NCBI GenBank assembly: GCA_963931865.1
Contig: OZ007508.1
Span: forward strand, 16,417,104-16,481,103
DNA length: 64,000 nucleotides
DNA from: Axinella damicornis
Lineage: Eukaryota > Porifera > Demospongiae > Axinellida > Axinellidae
Reading direction: 5' to 3'
The translations under genes were made by a program, and so were the position numbers. This document shows, piece after piece, positions 36,656 through 48,990 of this stretch. The first letter of the stretch is position 1, and every line of letters begins with the position of its first letter. The notes below the pieces were generated by a model. It had not been told where the DNA came from. It worked only from the letters and a program-made list of their open reading frames with translations, and searched no databases.

Positions 36656-38470
36656 CTGTGAATCTATGAATGAAGAGAGCACATGTGGACGACTAACAAC
36701 TTCATCATACGCATAATAATGGATGCCAAATGATAGTACCGAGAACTTCAACTGAAGTCATAAGTCACCCACACAGCAATGAACTACATAACTCCAACTG
36801 GACCATCTCCAGATAATCATTACCATAGAGATGGCACCCTCAAAATCTCATTACCAAGTATTATTATGTTAATACTCTGTAAACAGGAACCTCCCAGTTT
36901 CCAGGAGAAACAGCTCATGGGAAGAGCCCCAGCCTTGATCCACTGTGAGCCACAGTGTGATGTCAGCTTCCACAGGAAGTGGAAGTATGTAACATGAGAC
37001 TGTGCATGTTACACACCACAGCATGAATTGACTTTGGGATCAACATTCAGTCAGTCATTACAGCAAGCCTTTGGAACCGACACAGCTGATGCTGCTATGG
37101 TCACATACACCACTGTCGTAACTATGCATGTGCTCATTCCTATAACTATAGCAACATACAGTCATGACTGTCGGACTTATGTACAATTGAAGCTGTCATT
37201 CAAAAAAAAAAATTCATCAACTTCCCTCTCTTATGTGTCTAAGTGGAACTTCAGGGAGAAGACCACTGCTGCACAAGAGCTTTTCATCCCAGTGGTTCTC
37301 ACGCTGCACTGCTGTGGTGACGGTGATGTCACACATTCTGCATGCATAATTGCTCAGAAATGCCAACACCCTAATTTTCTTGGAGGTGTACCCGTGTGCC
37401 CCCCATAATGAAGCATGTTTAGCATATCAATCATGATACCCTGCTTCTCACTTTTGTTTCTGACAGCACTCACCAGCTAGGTTTTAGGATACAATCCATC
37501 AGGCCTCACTTGAACTGTGAGGGCCTGGGCAACAGGCAGGGGGTGCTAAGGAATGTCCACCAGACAATGGTATGTCATATCATTTTTTCCTACAAAGAGT
37601 TTATGCAATATACAACCTATACAGTACATTGTAAAGGAGCACCATCTAAACGTTGTGAGGCAAGTGTAAATGTAAACAGCTTGAGATTCGTAACAGACTC
37701 AGAGAGTCGTACCTTATCATACAAAGATATGTACCGGTATACGTAGGAGCAGATAAATTCCTAAATCAACTCATCGCTTCCAGTATCCCCATGCAGAAAA
37801 CCAGTCCAGAAGATACAGTGCACATTCCTCAATCTCAGCTAAAATCTTTGTCGATCCAATCGGAGGCAGCCAATCAATATGACACAGGCAAATCCTCTGC
37901 GCAAGGCGTTCAAATCTTAAGCCCTGGAATTAATTTTCTCCATGGGTTAATTTCTTACTCTCGGCATTATGAATAATCAAAGGCCTGACACTGCTCCTCT
38001 TTGCCATGCAAAGCTTCCTCTATTATTTATCCTATTCTAGTCAGGACTCCTCCAAAATTTCTACTCCCTCTAAGCCGATTATTGTCCCAACTTGTACTGC
38101 CTGTCTCTTGTTCTTCTGTCATCAGTTTGCTTATAATGTTGTACTTACTCTACACTCATACCTTGCCAAGTGCCTACCTTGCATTTGTACTCAACATGCA
38201 CACATAAGGAGTTGGGCTAGCGACTGAGGTTATGTATATGCATTCATGCAATTGCGACTAGTAATTCAACCCCCTGCAGAACATAAACTAAACTGATTTC
38301 AAATATATGGTATAGCAGCACAGATGTCCGAAGCTGCCGGTGTGGGGCTCAGCCCAATTATAATGTTGACAAGATGTGCTTTCAAAAAGTGCAACCACCA
38401 TAGATGACATAGCAAGTGCCTCAGTACAATACCACAAGAATTCCCTAGTAAAAACAGCACCACATGAATA

Positions 38471-38809
38471 TTAAGAAGGTATTCTTTTTGTGTCCACTAC
38501 AAACGTGAGAGGGTTTTTGAGAAAGTGTGAATCAGCTGAGCTGCTCAGCGGAGCATGAATAAGGTTGCTCCTGTGTCCCACAGAATGCACTATCATAGCA
38601 GACAAACAGTGCAGCAAATTAAGTTCACCTCTTGTGGTCACACAAACACAACTCAAATCACGACAGGTTAATGTGTTTTTTAGTGCTCCAGTTTGGAATC
38701 CAATTCCATCGCCAAACAACTTAACAATACCATCTGACCACTCACTTAAAGCACTTAATGGGTGACAGTAGACAACACCGTTAACACTCCCATGTAATGA
38801 CCACAACTC
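38471..38809 (-). CDS. candidate exon, gene unknown
   Basis: Follows TTTATTATTAG on the minus strand and stays open for 112 codons to a stop at 38471: ELWSLHGSVNGVVYCHPLSA, LSEWSDGIVKLFGDGIGFQT, then RDLSCVCVTTRGELNLLHCL. Spacing of G-x-V and W-S-D-G resembles a beta-propeller blade, but this is weak. It lies just downstream of SLC26A11 on the same strand and does not match the missing SLC26A11 C-terminus. Confidence 0.3.
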   Translation of the reverse strand, partial: ELWSLHGSVNGVVYCHPLSALSEWSDGIVKLFGDGIGFQTGALKNTLTCRDLSCVCVTTRGELNLLHCLSAMIVHSVGHRSNLIHAPLSSSADSHFLKNPLTFVVDTKRIPS

Positions 38810-39179
38810 CTAATAATAAATACCCAGCAGGTTAATTAAAACACTCCATGCCAACAACTGCACCATGATACACATTCCAAAGCATTGATACCACATTAAC
38901 ACTGTTACCCCATCTAGATGCCATTACCCATTTACCAATATTAAAATTCGCATAGGAAACGCTCAGAAATAACAACCAATTATAGCATAGCCTAGATATT
39001 GCAATAACAAACAGAGAACAAAGGATATCACAGACAAAACACAGCAATTTAGTATACACAATCATAGTAGGATCATTGCAGCAGCCAATAGTCACAACAG
39101 CCAATAGTTGCAACATGCATGCTTTAACTTGCTCCTGCAAAATGCACCCTTTGCAGAGTTCTAAAGTTGCTTGACCAGT

Positions 39180-39385
39180 GCTGGTGTTTCCTTGTTTGCT
39201 TGTTCCTTGTTTGCTTGCTTGTTTGTTAGTATGTTTGTTTGTTAGTTTGTAGTTTGTTTGTTAGTTTGTAGTTTGTTTGTTAGTTTGTAGTTTGTTTGTT
39301 AGTTTGTTACCTTGTTAACTAGCTAGTTGTTTGTTAGTTTGTTATTTTGTTTTGTTTGTTTGTTAGCTTGTTTGTTTGTTAACTG
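39180..39385 (+). repeat. (TTTG)n / TTTGTTAG minisatellite
   Basis: About 200 bp of TTTG and TTAGTTTGTAGTTTG units. Confidence 0.92.
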
Positions 39386-39935
39386 ACAATCACAATGAGA
39401 ATCTATGTACACCTTTCCAAGTTCTCAGACATTACTAGTGCATCAGCACCCTGGTAGAGCAACTGGTAGGGCAGGATAATCCCTCCTCATGTAATGTTGA
39501 CCAAGCATGGTAGGTTGGTTCTACTGCACCCTGTTCAGTCCCTTACCCAGGTTACCACAACTACCAAAAGACAGTGTGAGATGATCGAAGCATCAAGCCT
39601 ACTCATCTTCTTGGGCACGATAGTTTGGGTTTGAAACTAGCTATGCTCACATGCATGTGGATTTGCAGCATAAAGGATAGCAAAGGCCCGGTACACAGTT
39701 ATGATGGGTGGGGCAACAGGCGGGGTCAATAAGGTCATGAATAATTAATATACCCTTTGCCTGAAAACGTCTGGCAATAACACTGCTTCTATATAATATG
39801 TCCATATCAGCTGAACCGTTATATATTATTGTCATTCACTTCAAGAAGTAATATGGAGATTGCAACCCGTGTTTGGCCATACAGTTGGTTAGATCCGAAA
39901 ACACATTCATGCAGTTTACACATACATATACTTAC

Positions 39936-40832
39936 TTGGGCGTTCACAATGATAAGTTGGACACCCTTATTGTGGAGGTCTTCACAGGACTCTTTGATGA
40001 CCTGCAGTACAATGCAAAGTACAACAATAACTCTTCACTTATGGTCACAGAATTTCAACCACAACATTACCACACTACATACATAGGTAACAGCTACCGG
40101 AAGGGAAAAAAACAGGGAACTCTTATAGGAATAGACTCAGGGTCATCTGAGTTCCACTCAGGACAGCATGTGCTTGTGAAATGCAGATTACTGTCACAAC
40201 ACAATACTGAGATATCCAGAAAAGAATTCATTGCCACCAACCATATTGTACCTGTACAACTGTGAAGTCAATTTCTGGCATTGCTGAACAATCCAGTATG
40301 ACTGCTTTGGTTCGCTGCCCTGTACGGAGGAAGCAGCAATAACAATGTACGGTATAAGAACCCAACTAGCTCGATGATCAGCACTTTACTTTGTCTAAAA
40401 ACCCTGTCCATTCTAGTTAGGCATGTGACTGATATCAAATATATGATAGCATGATTGTAAGATATGCACTCAAATGTCAGGCCATCGTAGTACCGTCTTG
40501 TGACACGGGCTATAGTGCTTACGTCTACCATAGGCTGGATTTTGGTTGTGAAATTGCTTTGACCACACACAAATTAGAATGCAATACATACACCCTGAAT
40601 TACTACACATTCAATCAAAACTGTGGGTCTAAAGTAAGCCAGAGAGTCACACCAGCTGCTAAAGCTGAGAAGTCCAAAAATGGCCGTTCACTGTTACACA
40701 TCGCTACTCACTCTCCACGTCGTCACTAGCAACTGTCACTTCGCTGAGTATCCTCTTCCAGATGTAGTCCACACCAGGGTAGTTCCACCCGCCATTCATC
40801 ACCACACACACCACACTACCACGGATGGTCAC
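39936..40832 (-). CDS. SLC26A11: SLC26A11 exons 15-17: STAS domain
   Basis: Exon 15 encodes VTIRGSVVCVVMNGGWNYPG then VDYIWKRILSEV, the first STAS strand and helix. Exon 16 gives KAVILDCSAMPEIDFTVVQ, equivalent to the LECTHISSVDYT strand around the STAS phosphate-loop position. Exon 17 gives VIKESCEDLHNKGVQLIIVN, equivalent to LGELLEDFQKKGVALAFVG. STAS domains of SLC26 proteins face the cytosol. The remaining roughly 20-40 residues (last helix) are not located below 39936. Reading through the exon 17 donor (CAA|GTAAGT) stays open for about 38 codons to a TAA near 39815, so an unspliced alternative end is possible. Confidence 0.88.
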
Positions 40833-43800
40833 CTGAGAGCAAAGAATGGTACCTAGCATCAATGGCGGCTACGTGGGCAACATGCACACACACACACACA
40901 CACACAATTTATTTTTATTCACTTCAGCAACCACTCAACAAATCCCTTTACCCAACTGCTTAGAACACAAGTGAAAGGTAGCACCTAGCTGGTGGGTGAG
41001 CTACGTACAGTGGAGTTCTGTCACTAGGTAGATGTAACCAGCTAATCAGTTTATGTATATGTACTAAATCACTCATACATTAGGAAACAAACCATTTGTA
41101 AGACACTGTCAGACCGGTTTTGATTAAAGGCAAGATTGTCACTGATACTGAGGGAATCATGCATGGTGGATTGAATTGTGGTTTTGCATAGATATGATCT
41201 CCATGAATAATGGAGTTTGATGGGAAATCACCAATGAGGCCACCCAAGCAGCTCCAATGCTGTCCAAGTCATGGATCACACAGCAAATACCCCATACGTA
41301 CATTGTGCTTCCGGGCTTGCAAATTGTGTATCTAGTTATTGCATGTGCTACACAATGCATAAGGTGTAACGCATAATTATACATATTCAAAAACAAATTT
41401 GCAGTTCTAATTCTCTCATCCCCTATGGTTACGGTAATTAACTATGCACAGCCTCGTACCCAGGCCTTCCATCCAAGATTTTATCGCGCAATATTCGAGA
41501 AAATTCAGAAGGAAAGTCGGGGAGGATTTGGCACATGGGGCAGTGCCCCTGTGATGTCAGCTTCTACAGGATTCAAAGGTCATGACGCTACAGAACTCTC
41601 ATCGTTCACGATGTTGTCAGAATCTGAGTTGGGGGATCAAGAAGAGGAGGAAAACAGAGCTACCAAAGCTTCCAGTGACATCATGTTCCAGTGACATCAC
41701 AGTGGAGCTGTCTCATCTTCCAAGGCTTTCCCTCTGATTTTCTCCGCAAAATCTGGACACGTAGCCTGGGTGCAAGGCTATCAAATCTGGGTGAGACCCG
41801 GAACACGGTTACAACAAAGACTTCACTGCCATACAGCTGTCTCTGTAATGTTCAACAAGTTACCAGTTTGAATTCACCACCACCAATATAAAAAAACTAA
41901 CCCTCTAAAGCGCTACTAGTCTTAGTTATTGCGGATGCCGGCCTGACCTTGAAAACCAGGAATGGTACATGTTATAAAGCTTGTCTTGTACGTTGTCCAC
42001 TATGCACGCTCAAGCTCGTCTATCATGTGATACACCTATTCATTCCTACAGCACATTATGCAAATTTACAGTGGTCTTCGAGTAACAGTGTAGTCCTATT
42101 AGTTACCTTTGGACTGAGAGGTGAACTTGTAACAATGTCCGTGTACATACACCTCACATATATTATGCATGCACAAGAGGCAAAGTTCAAACGTATGCTT
42201 ACACAGCTTGTGCTTTGTCCGTGGTACATTTTGTATGTATACTTGGCTGGGAAAGTGTTGACAGAGGTGGAATGGGCCATCAGCCCATTCACACGAGTAG
42301 AGCACTGGTTATCGCATACCAGTGATCACTGGTAAGGGTGTAATTTGGTTTGGCCTGAATGTAGTTTCCTCATAATGAGCCAGTGTGTTTGATCTGTCAG
42401 CAGCTGTGTAAACTGCGCATGCCTTCCCTCGTTTTGCTGATGGTGATAGCATTGGTATTCAAAGTTGTTTTTGTCCGTATTGACAACATTGTACTGGGAT
42501 GTGCTTTACAAACACCGCCAGTCCGGTACGGCCATCCAGGACTCAGTTCCTCTCTCAGTTCCTGTCACATGCAGCTGCAGTTGATTGATGCATTTTGCTG
42601 ACATAACTGCCTTGTACGTACAATTGATTATGCCCGTTTTGTTTACAACTGCTAACTTAGTACCATAGTTTCCTAGCCTACGAGATCACCATGGAAATGG
42701 ATGTAGCAGTAAAAATGCGTAGCCCCAGTCTTGGACACATAACATGCCACAGTGCTTCCCAGATAAACAACATATACCATGGCAGTCTTAGAAGATACAT
42801 AGTTCTGCCATTCGTACTCCAGATTAAACCATCTCGGCCCTGGGCTGCCTTTCCGGCCATGATAGTACAGTTCAAGCTTGTCTGTAGACATTCCAGGGAT
42901 GGCACCTGGTTGATGTGCTAGTCATGTTTGCAGCAACCATCGCTTCCGTTTTGATCAACATGCATCCCTCAGTTGCTCAATGTTGTGGCATACAGACTGT
43001 GTATAATAAAACACTTTATGTGCATGCATAGCACACACCACAGACGAAAAACAGCCTGATCGTGATCCAACACTAGTTGTAAACCAATTTCAGTATTGGA
43101 TACTGTATGCTACAAACTTGCGGCAGCCTAAAAACAATATGTACCTCTGCTCAGTAGGCATGACCATCGTGAGAATCTCTGCACAAAATGACTGGTTTAA
43201 TATCATGATGTCATTAGCTTGATTTGGGTTTAGTACATTGGGGGTGTACCTAGTTCAATAGCTACGTACGTACGTACGTACATGTAGGGATGAGACATCA
43301 ATACATCCAGCCATTGCTATAGCAACAGCCTAATTTTAAGGAACCAGGAGCTAATTAGCCAGTTGATGGATCTTGCACTGGGTACTTGCATCTTGCAACA
43401 TACCACTTACATCCCTGGTAGGGAATTAAATTTTAATATTCCATGTAAACAAACTTCACAGAGAGGTGTACTGGATGTTGTGATCACCATCCTGTGGGGG
43501 AGTTGTGAGCACTATGCCTCCTCATGAGTCACCATTGGCAGTATGCGACATCACATACCGTGTGTGTTAATTAGGGTGAGCCGTAAGCTAATCGCCACCT
43601 ACGTACAAGCAGCCTAGAAGTCAGTAAGTACAAGCTGGTGGATGCGATCATGCGATCATCCATGAGACCGGAGGCGACAAGGGGAGTTTGCCGACCATAG
43701 CCTCATTCCAGGCACAATTGTACAAGTGAATCTACTACAGCTTACAATGTCTTGCAACTATAGGAACCCATAGAACAATGGACACAACCAGAAACCCATA

Positions 43801-46800
43801 CTCGTGTGTAATAGGAATAATAACTGTTGGCTTCTCTACCTGTACGTACGTGCTCCCTTTTTCCCAGAAAACCCACAACTTCCGAGCTTTCTGAATAGCT
43901 ACTAGGCGCTTATTCATCAGCATACCTAACAAGTGGCCATCGCACTCCTGGTAGGGCAAACAGTAAGGCAAACTCACTTGGACTTAGGTTCTGCATGAGC
44001 AGAAAGGGCGGGACAGGGGGAGGTGGGTGGGTACACCTGAAGGGTGCAAACAGCATGGCCATGTCTGGGCTCCACTGTAGAAAGGCCTTGGTCGGCACTG
44101 GGAGGGAAATTTCTGTCGCTTTTTGCCATAAAGCCGTCTTGCCTTGTAGGGCCTAAAATTCCAGTGTGTTCATGGCTCGTTTTTCAGCTACGGAATCTTC
44201 TGATCATTACAAAGCTACCATGAAATATGCATATGGTAAGCATTAGGCAGCTGTTCACAGACAACTCCTTCCACTTATATAGTCACCTTCCGTCATGCCA
44301 TCCATGACAGAACTTGTTAGGAGGTAAATGTATCCGTGTCAACGCTCCATAAACAAATGTGAATGTTTCTCATTCCAGCTGTACCACAGCAGCATCACAA
44401 TGAAACAGTTTACAATACATTAGAGCGGAAACAATATTCCACAGTACTCTGATCCGCATATATAATTTTAGAATACTCATTGATTTTGCAGTATTCGGTG
44501 GTTTAATGTAGCCTCGTTACCAGGCCCCTCCCAGCTCTCCGTCGCTTGCAGTACGGTTAAGCAGAAGAGAGGCTGGTACATTTCCTCATGTGAGTGACGT
44601 CAGGGTAGAAAGACTGGGAGAAAGACTTGAAATTAACGTGGGCGAACTGGGGCTTAGAACAGCAAGAGGAGCGAAGGTACCAGGTAACATACCACACGTA
44701 TCTAGCTAGCAGGGGGCAACCGTCATACACACCAAGTGTTGAACGTGTAGATGGTTGAACAGCACACAAAACATCGCATTCTCGTTCTGAAAATTTTGCC
44801 ATACGTCGATCATATCATGCTAATGTGAGGAAATGTACTAGGCCCTCCCCGCTTCTCCGGCGGTACTGCACAAGCGGGCAGGGGACTGGGAACAAGGCTA
44901 GGTTTAATGTACACGCACACTTCCACCAATAGCATGCAGAAAGTTCAATAGGTGTACATGACACACAACTAAAACCAACACCTACGATGCGCAATGTTTG
45001 GTGTGAGGTTGGTAACAATTTGTTGTCTATCGTACCTCTAATCAACAGGATCAATGGGAAAGCCAACTAAAAGTGCATACGTACCTCATGTCTGGGTCTT
45101 GCATGGCGATAAAGGAGGTATAATACATACACAACAACTGCAACGGGAACACCATACTGGAGGAGAGGAGAATGGAGGGGAAGGTAGGGGAGGGGAGGGG
45201 AGAGAAGGGGAGGGGAGGGAAGGGGAGGGGAGGGAAGGGGAGGAGAGGGGAAAAGAGGATAGGGGAGGAGAGAGAGGGGAGAGGGGAGAGGAGAGGGGAG
45301 GAGAGGGGAGGGAAGGGGAGGAGAGGGTAGGGGGAGCAGAGGGGAGGAGCAGGGGAGGGGGGGAAGGGAGGGGAGATGAGGGGAGGGGAGGGGGAGGGGA
45401 GGGGAGGGGAGGGGAGGGGAAGAGAGGGGAGGGGAAGGGGAGGGGAATGGAGGGGAAATGAGGGGAGGGGAGAGGAGAGGAGGGGAGGGGAGGGAAGGGG
45501 AAGGGAGGGGAGGGGAGGGGAGGAGAGGGGAGGGGAAGGGGAGGGGAATGGAGGGGAAATGAGGGGAGGGAGGGGAGGGGAGGGGAGAGGAAAGAAGGGG
45601 AGGAGAGGGGAGGGGGAGGAGAGGGGAGGAGCAAGGGAGGGGGGAGGGAGGGGAGGGGAGGGGGGGGAGGGAAGGGAGGGGAGGGGAAGAGAGGATAGGG
45701 GTGGAGAGAGGTGGGGAGAGGAGAGGGGAGGGGGGAGAAGGGGAGGAGAGTGTAGGGGGAGGAGAGGGGAGGAGCAGGGGAGGGGAGGAGAATGGAGGGG
45801 AAATGAGGGGAGGGGAGGGGAGGGGGGAGGGGAGGGGAGGGGAGGGAAGGAGAGGGGAGGGGAGGAGAGGGGAGGGGAGGAGAGGGGAGGGGAAGGGAAG
45901 GGGAATGGAGGGGAAATGAGGGGAGGGGAGAGGAGAGGAGGGGAGGGGAGGGAAGGGGAAGGGAGGGGAGGGGAGGGGAGGAGAGGGGAGGGGAGGGGAA
46001 GGGGAGGGGAATGGAGGGGAAATGAGGGGAGGGAGGGGAGGGGAGGGGAGGGGAGGGGAGAGGAGAGAAGGGGAGGAGAGGGGAGGGGGAGGAGAGGGGA
46101 GGAGCAAGGGAGGGGGGAGGGAGGGGAGGGGAGGGGGAGGGAAGGGAGGGGAGGGGAAGAGAGGATGGGGTGGAGAGAGGTGGGGAGAGGAGAGGGGAGG
46201 GGGAGAAGGGGAGGAGAGTGTAGGGGGAGGAGAGGGGAGGAGCAGGGGAGGGGAGGAGAATGGAGGGGAAATGAGGGGAGGGGAGGGGGGAGGGGAGGGG
46301 AGGGGAGGGAAGGGGAGGGGAAGGGAGGGGAGATGAGGGGAGGGAAGGGAAGGGGAGGGGAAGAGAGGATAGGGGAGGAGAGAGGAGGGGAGTGGGGAGA
46401 GGAGAGGGGAGGAGAGGGGAGGAGCAGGGGAGGGGAGGGGAAGGGAGGGGAGATGAGGGGAGGGGAGGGGGAGGGGAGGGGAGGGGAGGGGGAAGGACGG
46501 GGAGGGGAGGGGAGGGGGAAGGACGGGTAGGGGAGGGGAGGGGAGGGGAGGGGGAAGGGGAGGGGGAGGGGAGGGGAGAGGAGGGGGGGAAGAGAGGGGA
46601 GGGGAGGGGGGAGGGGAGAGGAGGGAGGGAGGAGAGGGGAGGAGAGGGGGGAGATGAGGGGAGGGGAGGGGGAGGGGAGTGGGGAGAGGAGAGGGAAGGG
46701 GAGAGAAGGGGAGGAGAGGATAGGGGGAGGAGAGTGGAGGAGCAGGGGAGGGAAGGGGAAGGGAGGGGAGGGGAGGGGAGGGGAGGGGAGGGGAGGGGGA

Positions 46801-48728
46801 GGGGAGGGGAGGGGAGGGGGAAGGACGGGGAGGGGAGATGAGGAGGAGGGGAGGGGAGGGGAGGGACGGGGAGGGGAGGGGAGGGGAGGGGAGGGGAGGG
46901 GGGGAGGGGAGGTGAGAGGAGGGGGAGGAGAGGGGAGGGGAGTGGAGGGGAGAGGAGGGGAGTGGAGAGGAGGGGAGTGGGGAGAGGAGAGGGGAGGAGA
47001 GGGGAGGGGAGAGAAGGGGAGGGGAGGAGAGGGGATGAGCAGGGGAGGGGAGGGGAGGGGAAGGGGGAGGGGAGAAGAGGGGGGAAGAGAGGGGAGGGGA
47101 GGGGGGAGGGGAGGGAGGGAGGAGAGGGGAGGCGCAGGGGATGGGAGGGGAGGGGAGATGAGGGTAGGGGAGGGGGAGGGGGAGGGGAGGGGAGGGGAGG
47201 GGATGGGAGGGGAAGGGAGGGGAAGGGAGGTGAGAGGAGGGGGAGGAGAGGGGAGGGGAGTGGAGGGGAGGGGAATGGAGGGGAGATGAGGTGAGTGGAG
47301 GGGAGGAAGGGGAGAGGGATGGGGACGGAATGGGAGAGGAGGGGGAGAGGTGAGGGATGGGAAGGGGAGGGGAGGGAAGGGGGGGGAGGGGAGGGGAGGG
47401 GAGGGGAGGGAGGGGAGGGGAGAGGAGGGGGAGAGGAGGGGACGGTAGGGGGGAGGGGAGGGGGAGAAGATGGGAGGGTAGGGGAGGGTCAGCAACATGC
47501 TGCTACAGTATATAGAGGGAGGAGCAGATAGGTACTGGTAATATTGGTTGAGCCCTGGAATCTTGAAATCAAGCAGCCAGGCAGAAGTTAGTGTCAGGCA
47601 GAAGTGATAGAGAATATTGTTACAATAACTATTAGCTCCCAAAGCGAACGCATGCTCCCTAGCTCATCAGGCAACTTCTTCTAAATTGCTAACGGGAAAT
47701 GTGCTACTACTACGTGTAACTAGGGACAGAATGGGAAACACGTGTTACATGCAGGGCGTCCTGCCTTGAGACGTGACCTAGGGGCAGAGCTAGCTGTAGC
47801 GTTCACTGCGCACACACACACTCACCTCAATTCCAAGGAACAGTGTAAGCAGGAACGAGACAGCCAGAGGAAGCAGGTCAATGACTGCAGAGCAGAGGAA
47901 GGGCAGATTGTGTTAGTGTCAAACAGAAGACCCACTTCACCACACGCACTCACTACAACACATAGCTACCTATACACGTAACTCCCAGACACAAGTGGTA
48001 AACAGGGAAGTCAGGTTGGCCTGGGAACAAGGGCTATCTCACATGACACACACACACATGACACACACACACACAACACACTCACTCACACAACACACTC
48101 ACTCACACACACACACACACACACAAACATAGACACAAAAACACACACAATTAATATTCAGTCTCAATAACCTCCACACAATTATCCGTTCTCTGGAGTT
48201 CAAATGCACTAACAATTCAGTTTCAGGATCCTCCACACAACCATCACATCCACGACGGGAATCACAGCTACTATAATAATGGCTGCCAGAGAGGCAGACG
48301 GAATGAAGTGGAATCCGCCGCTCACAAGACCCAGGGCGAGCAGCACCACTCCTCCTACACAGGGAGAGAGGACACAGAGTTAGTGGACTGGTGACCACAG
48401 GTCTCATACCCAGGTCCCATACCTAGCTCTCATACCCAGGTCTCATACCCCGGGTCTCATACCACAGAGTTAGTGAAGTGGTGACCAAAATCAGAACGTA
48501 GAAGGCCACTTGTACCAATGCCTGCAGGTGTGGGTGGGTACCACCTCTCCAGTGGAACGGTAACGCCAGTTGCAGTCCACCACGTCTACCAGGTGATGAT
48601 CCTACCACAGTGTTTTACCCCAAAAGGAAAGGAGAGTACCCAGGTACTTCCCCACCCCTTCTTGGCCTACGATGTTGTCATCGGAATGCATTTGATCTGG
48701 TCATATTCTTGGCGCTTCCTCCCCCCCC

Positions 48729-48759
<31 letters not shown>

Positions 48760-48945
48760 TCCTCTTCCCGTCAGCCTTGCGGAAACACCGTCCCACTATC
48801 ACTTTGAACCACTCTTTGCTCCACTGCTATTACAGGACCACTATCCTCATACCCAGGTCTCATACCTCACCCCCCCTCCCTCCTTCTCCTTCCCTCTCCT
48901 GGCCTAATAGACTTTGATGTGGTCATTGCTCATATTCTTGGCTCT

Positions 48946-48990
<45 letters not shown>

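Larger units (their letters stand above)
40840..45080 (-). other. SLC26A11 intron 14 (4.25 kb)
   Basis: Lies between exon 14 (ends 45085) and exon 15 (starts 40832). Contains two MITEs (41449 and 44509), a CA run at 40885-40906 and a (CGTA)n run at 43264-43280. Open frames at 41949-42335, 42673-42905 and 43735-43977 show no domain and are taken as intronic noise. Confidence 0.6.

Noticed and set aside
37028..37408. 126-residue plus-strand frame with coding-like composition
   Set aside because: The opposite strand is also open in two frames over 37250-37400 with equally plausible peptides and splice-like signals, so neither strand can be preferred.
45051..47642. 863-residue minus-strand open frame, almost all Pro/Ser/Leu, plus several Gly/Glu/Arg frames on the plus strand
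   Set aside because: Product of the GGGGA/TCCCC tract, which lacks stops in several frames. The real coding sequence here is the 24-codon exon 14 at 45156-45085.
48423..48608. Minus-strand segment resembling the SLC26A11 stretch before exon 12 (GVTV...TPAGIGTSGLL)
   Set aside because: The true exon 11 (TAVNAQSGVRTPAAG, 49192-49137) has correct splice sites and phase. This segment has frame breaks and belongs to a duplicated intronic repeat.
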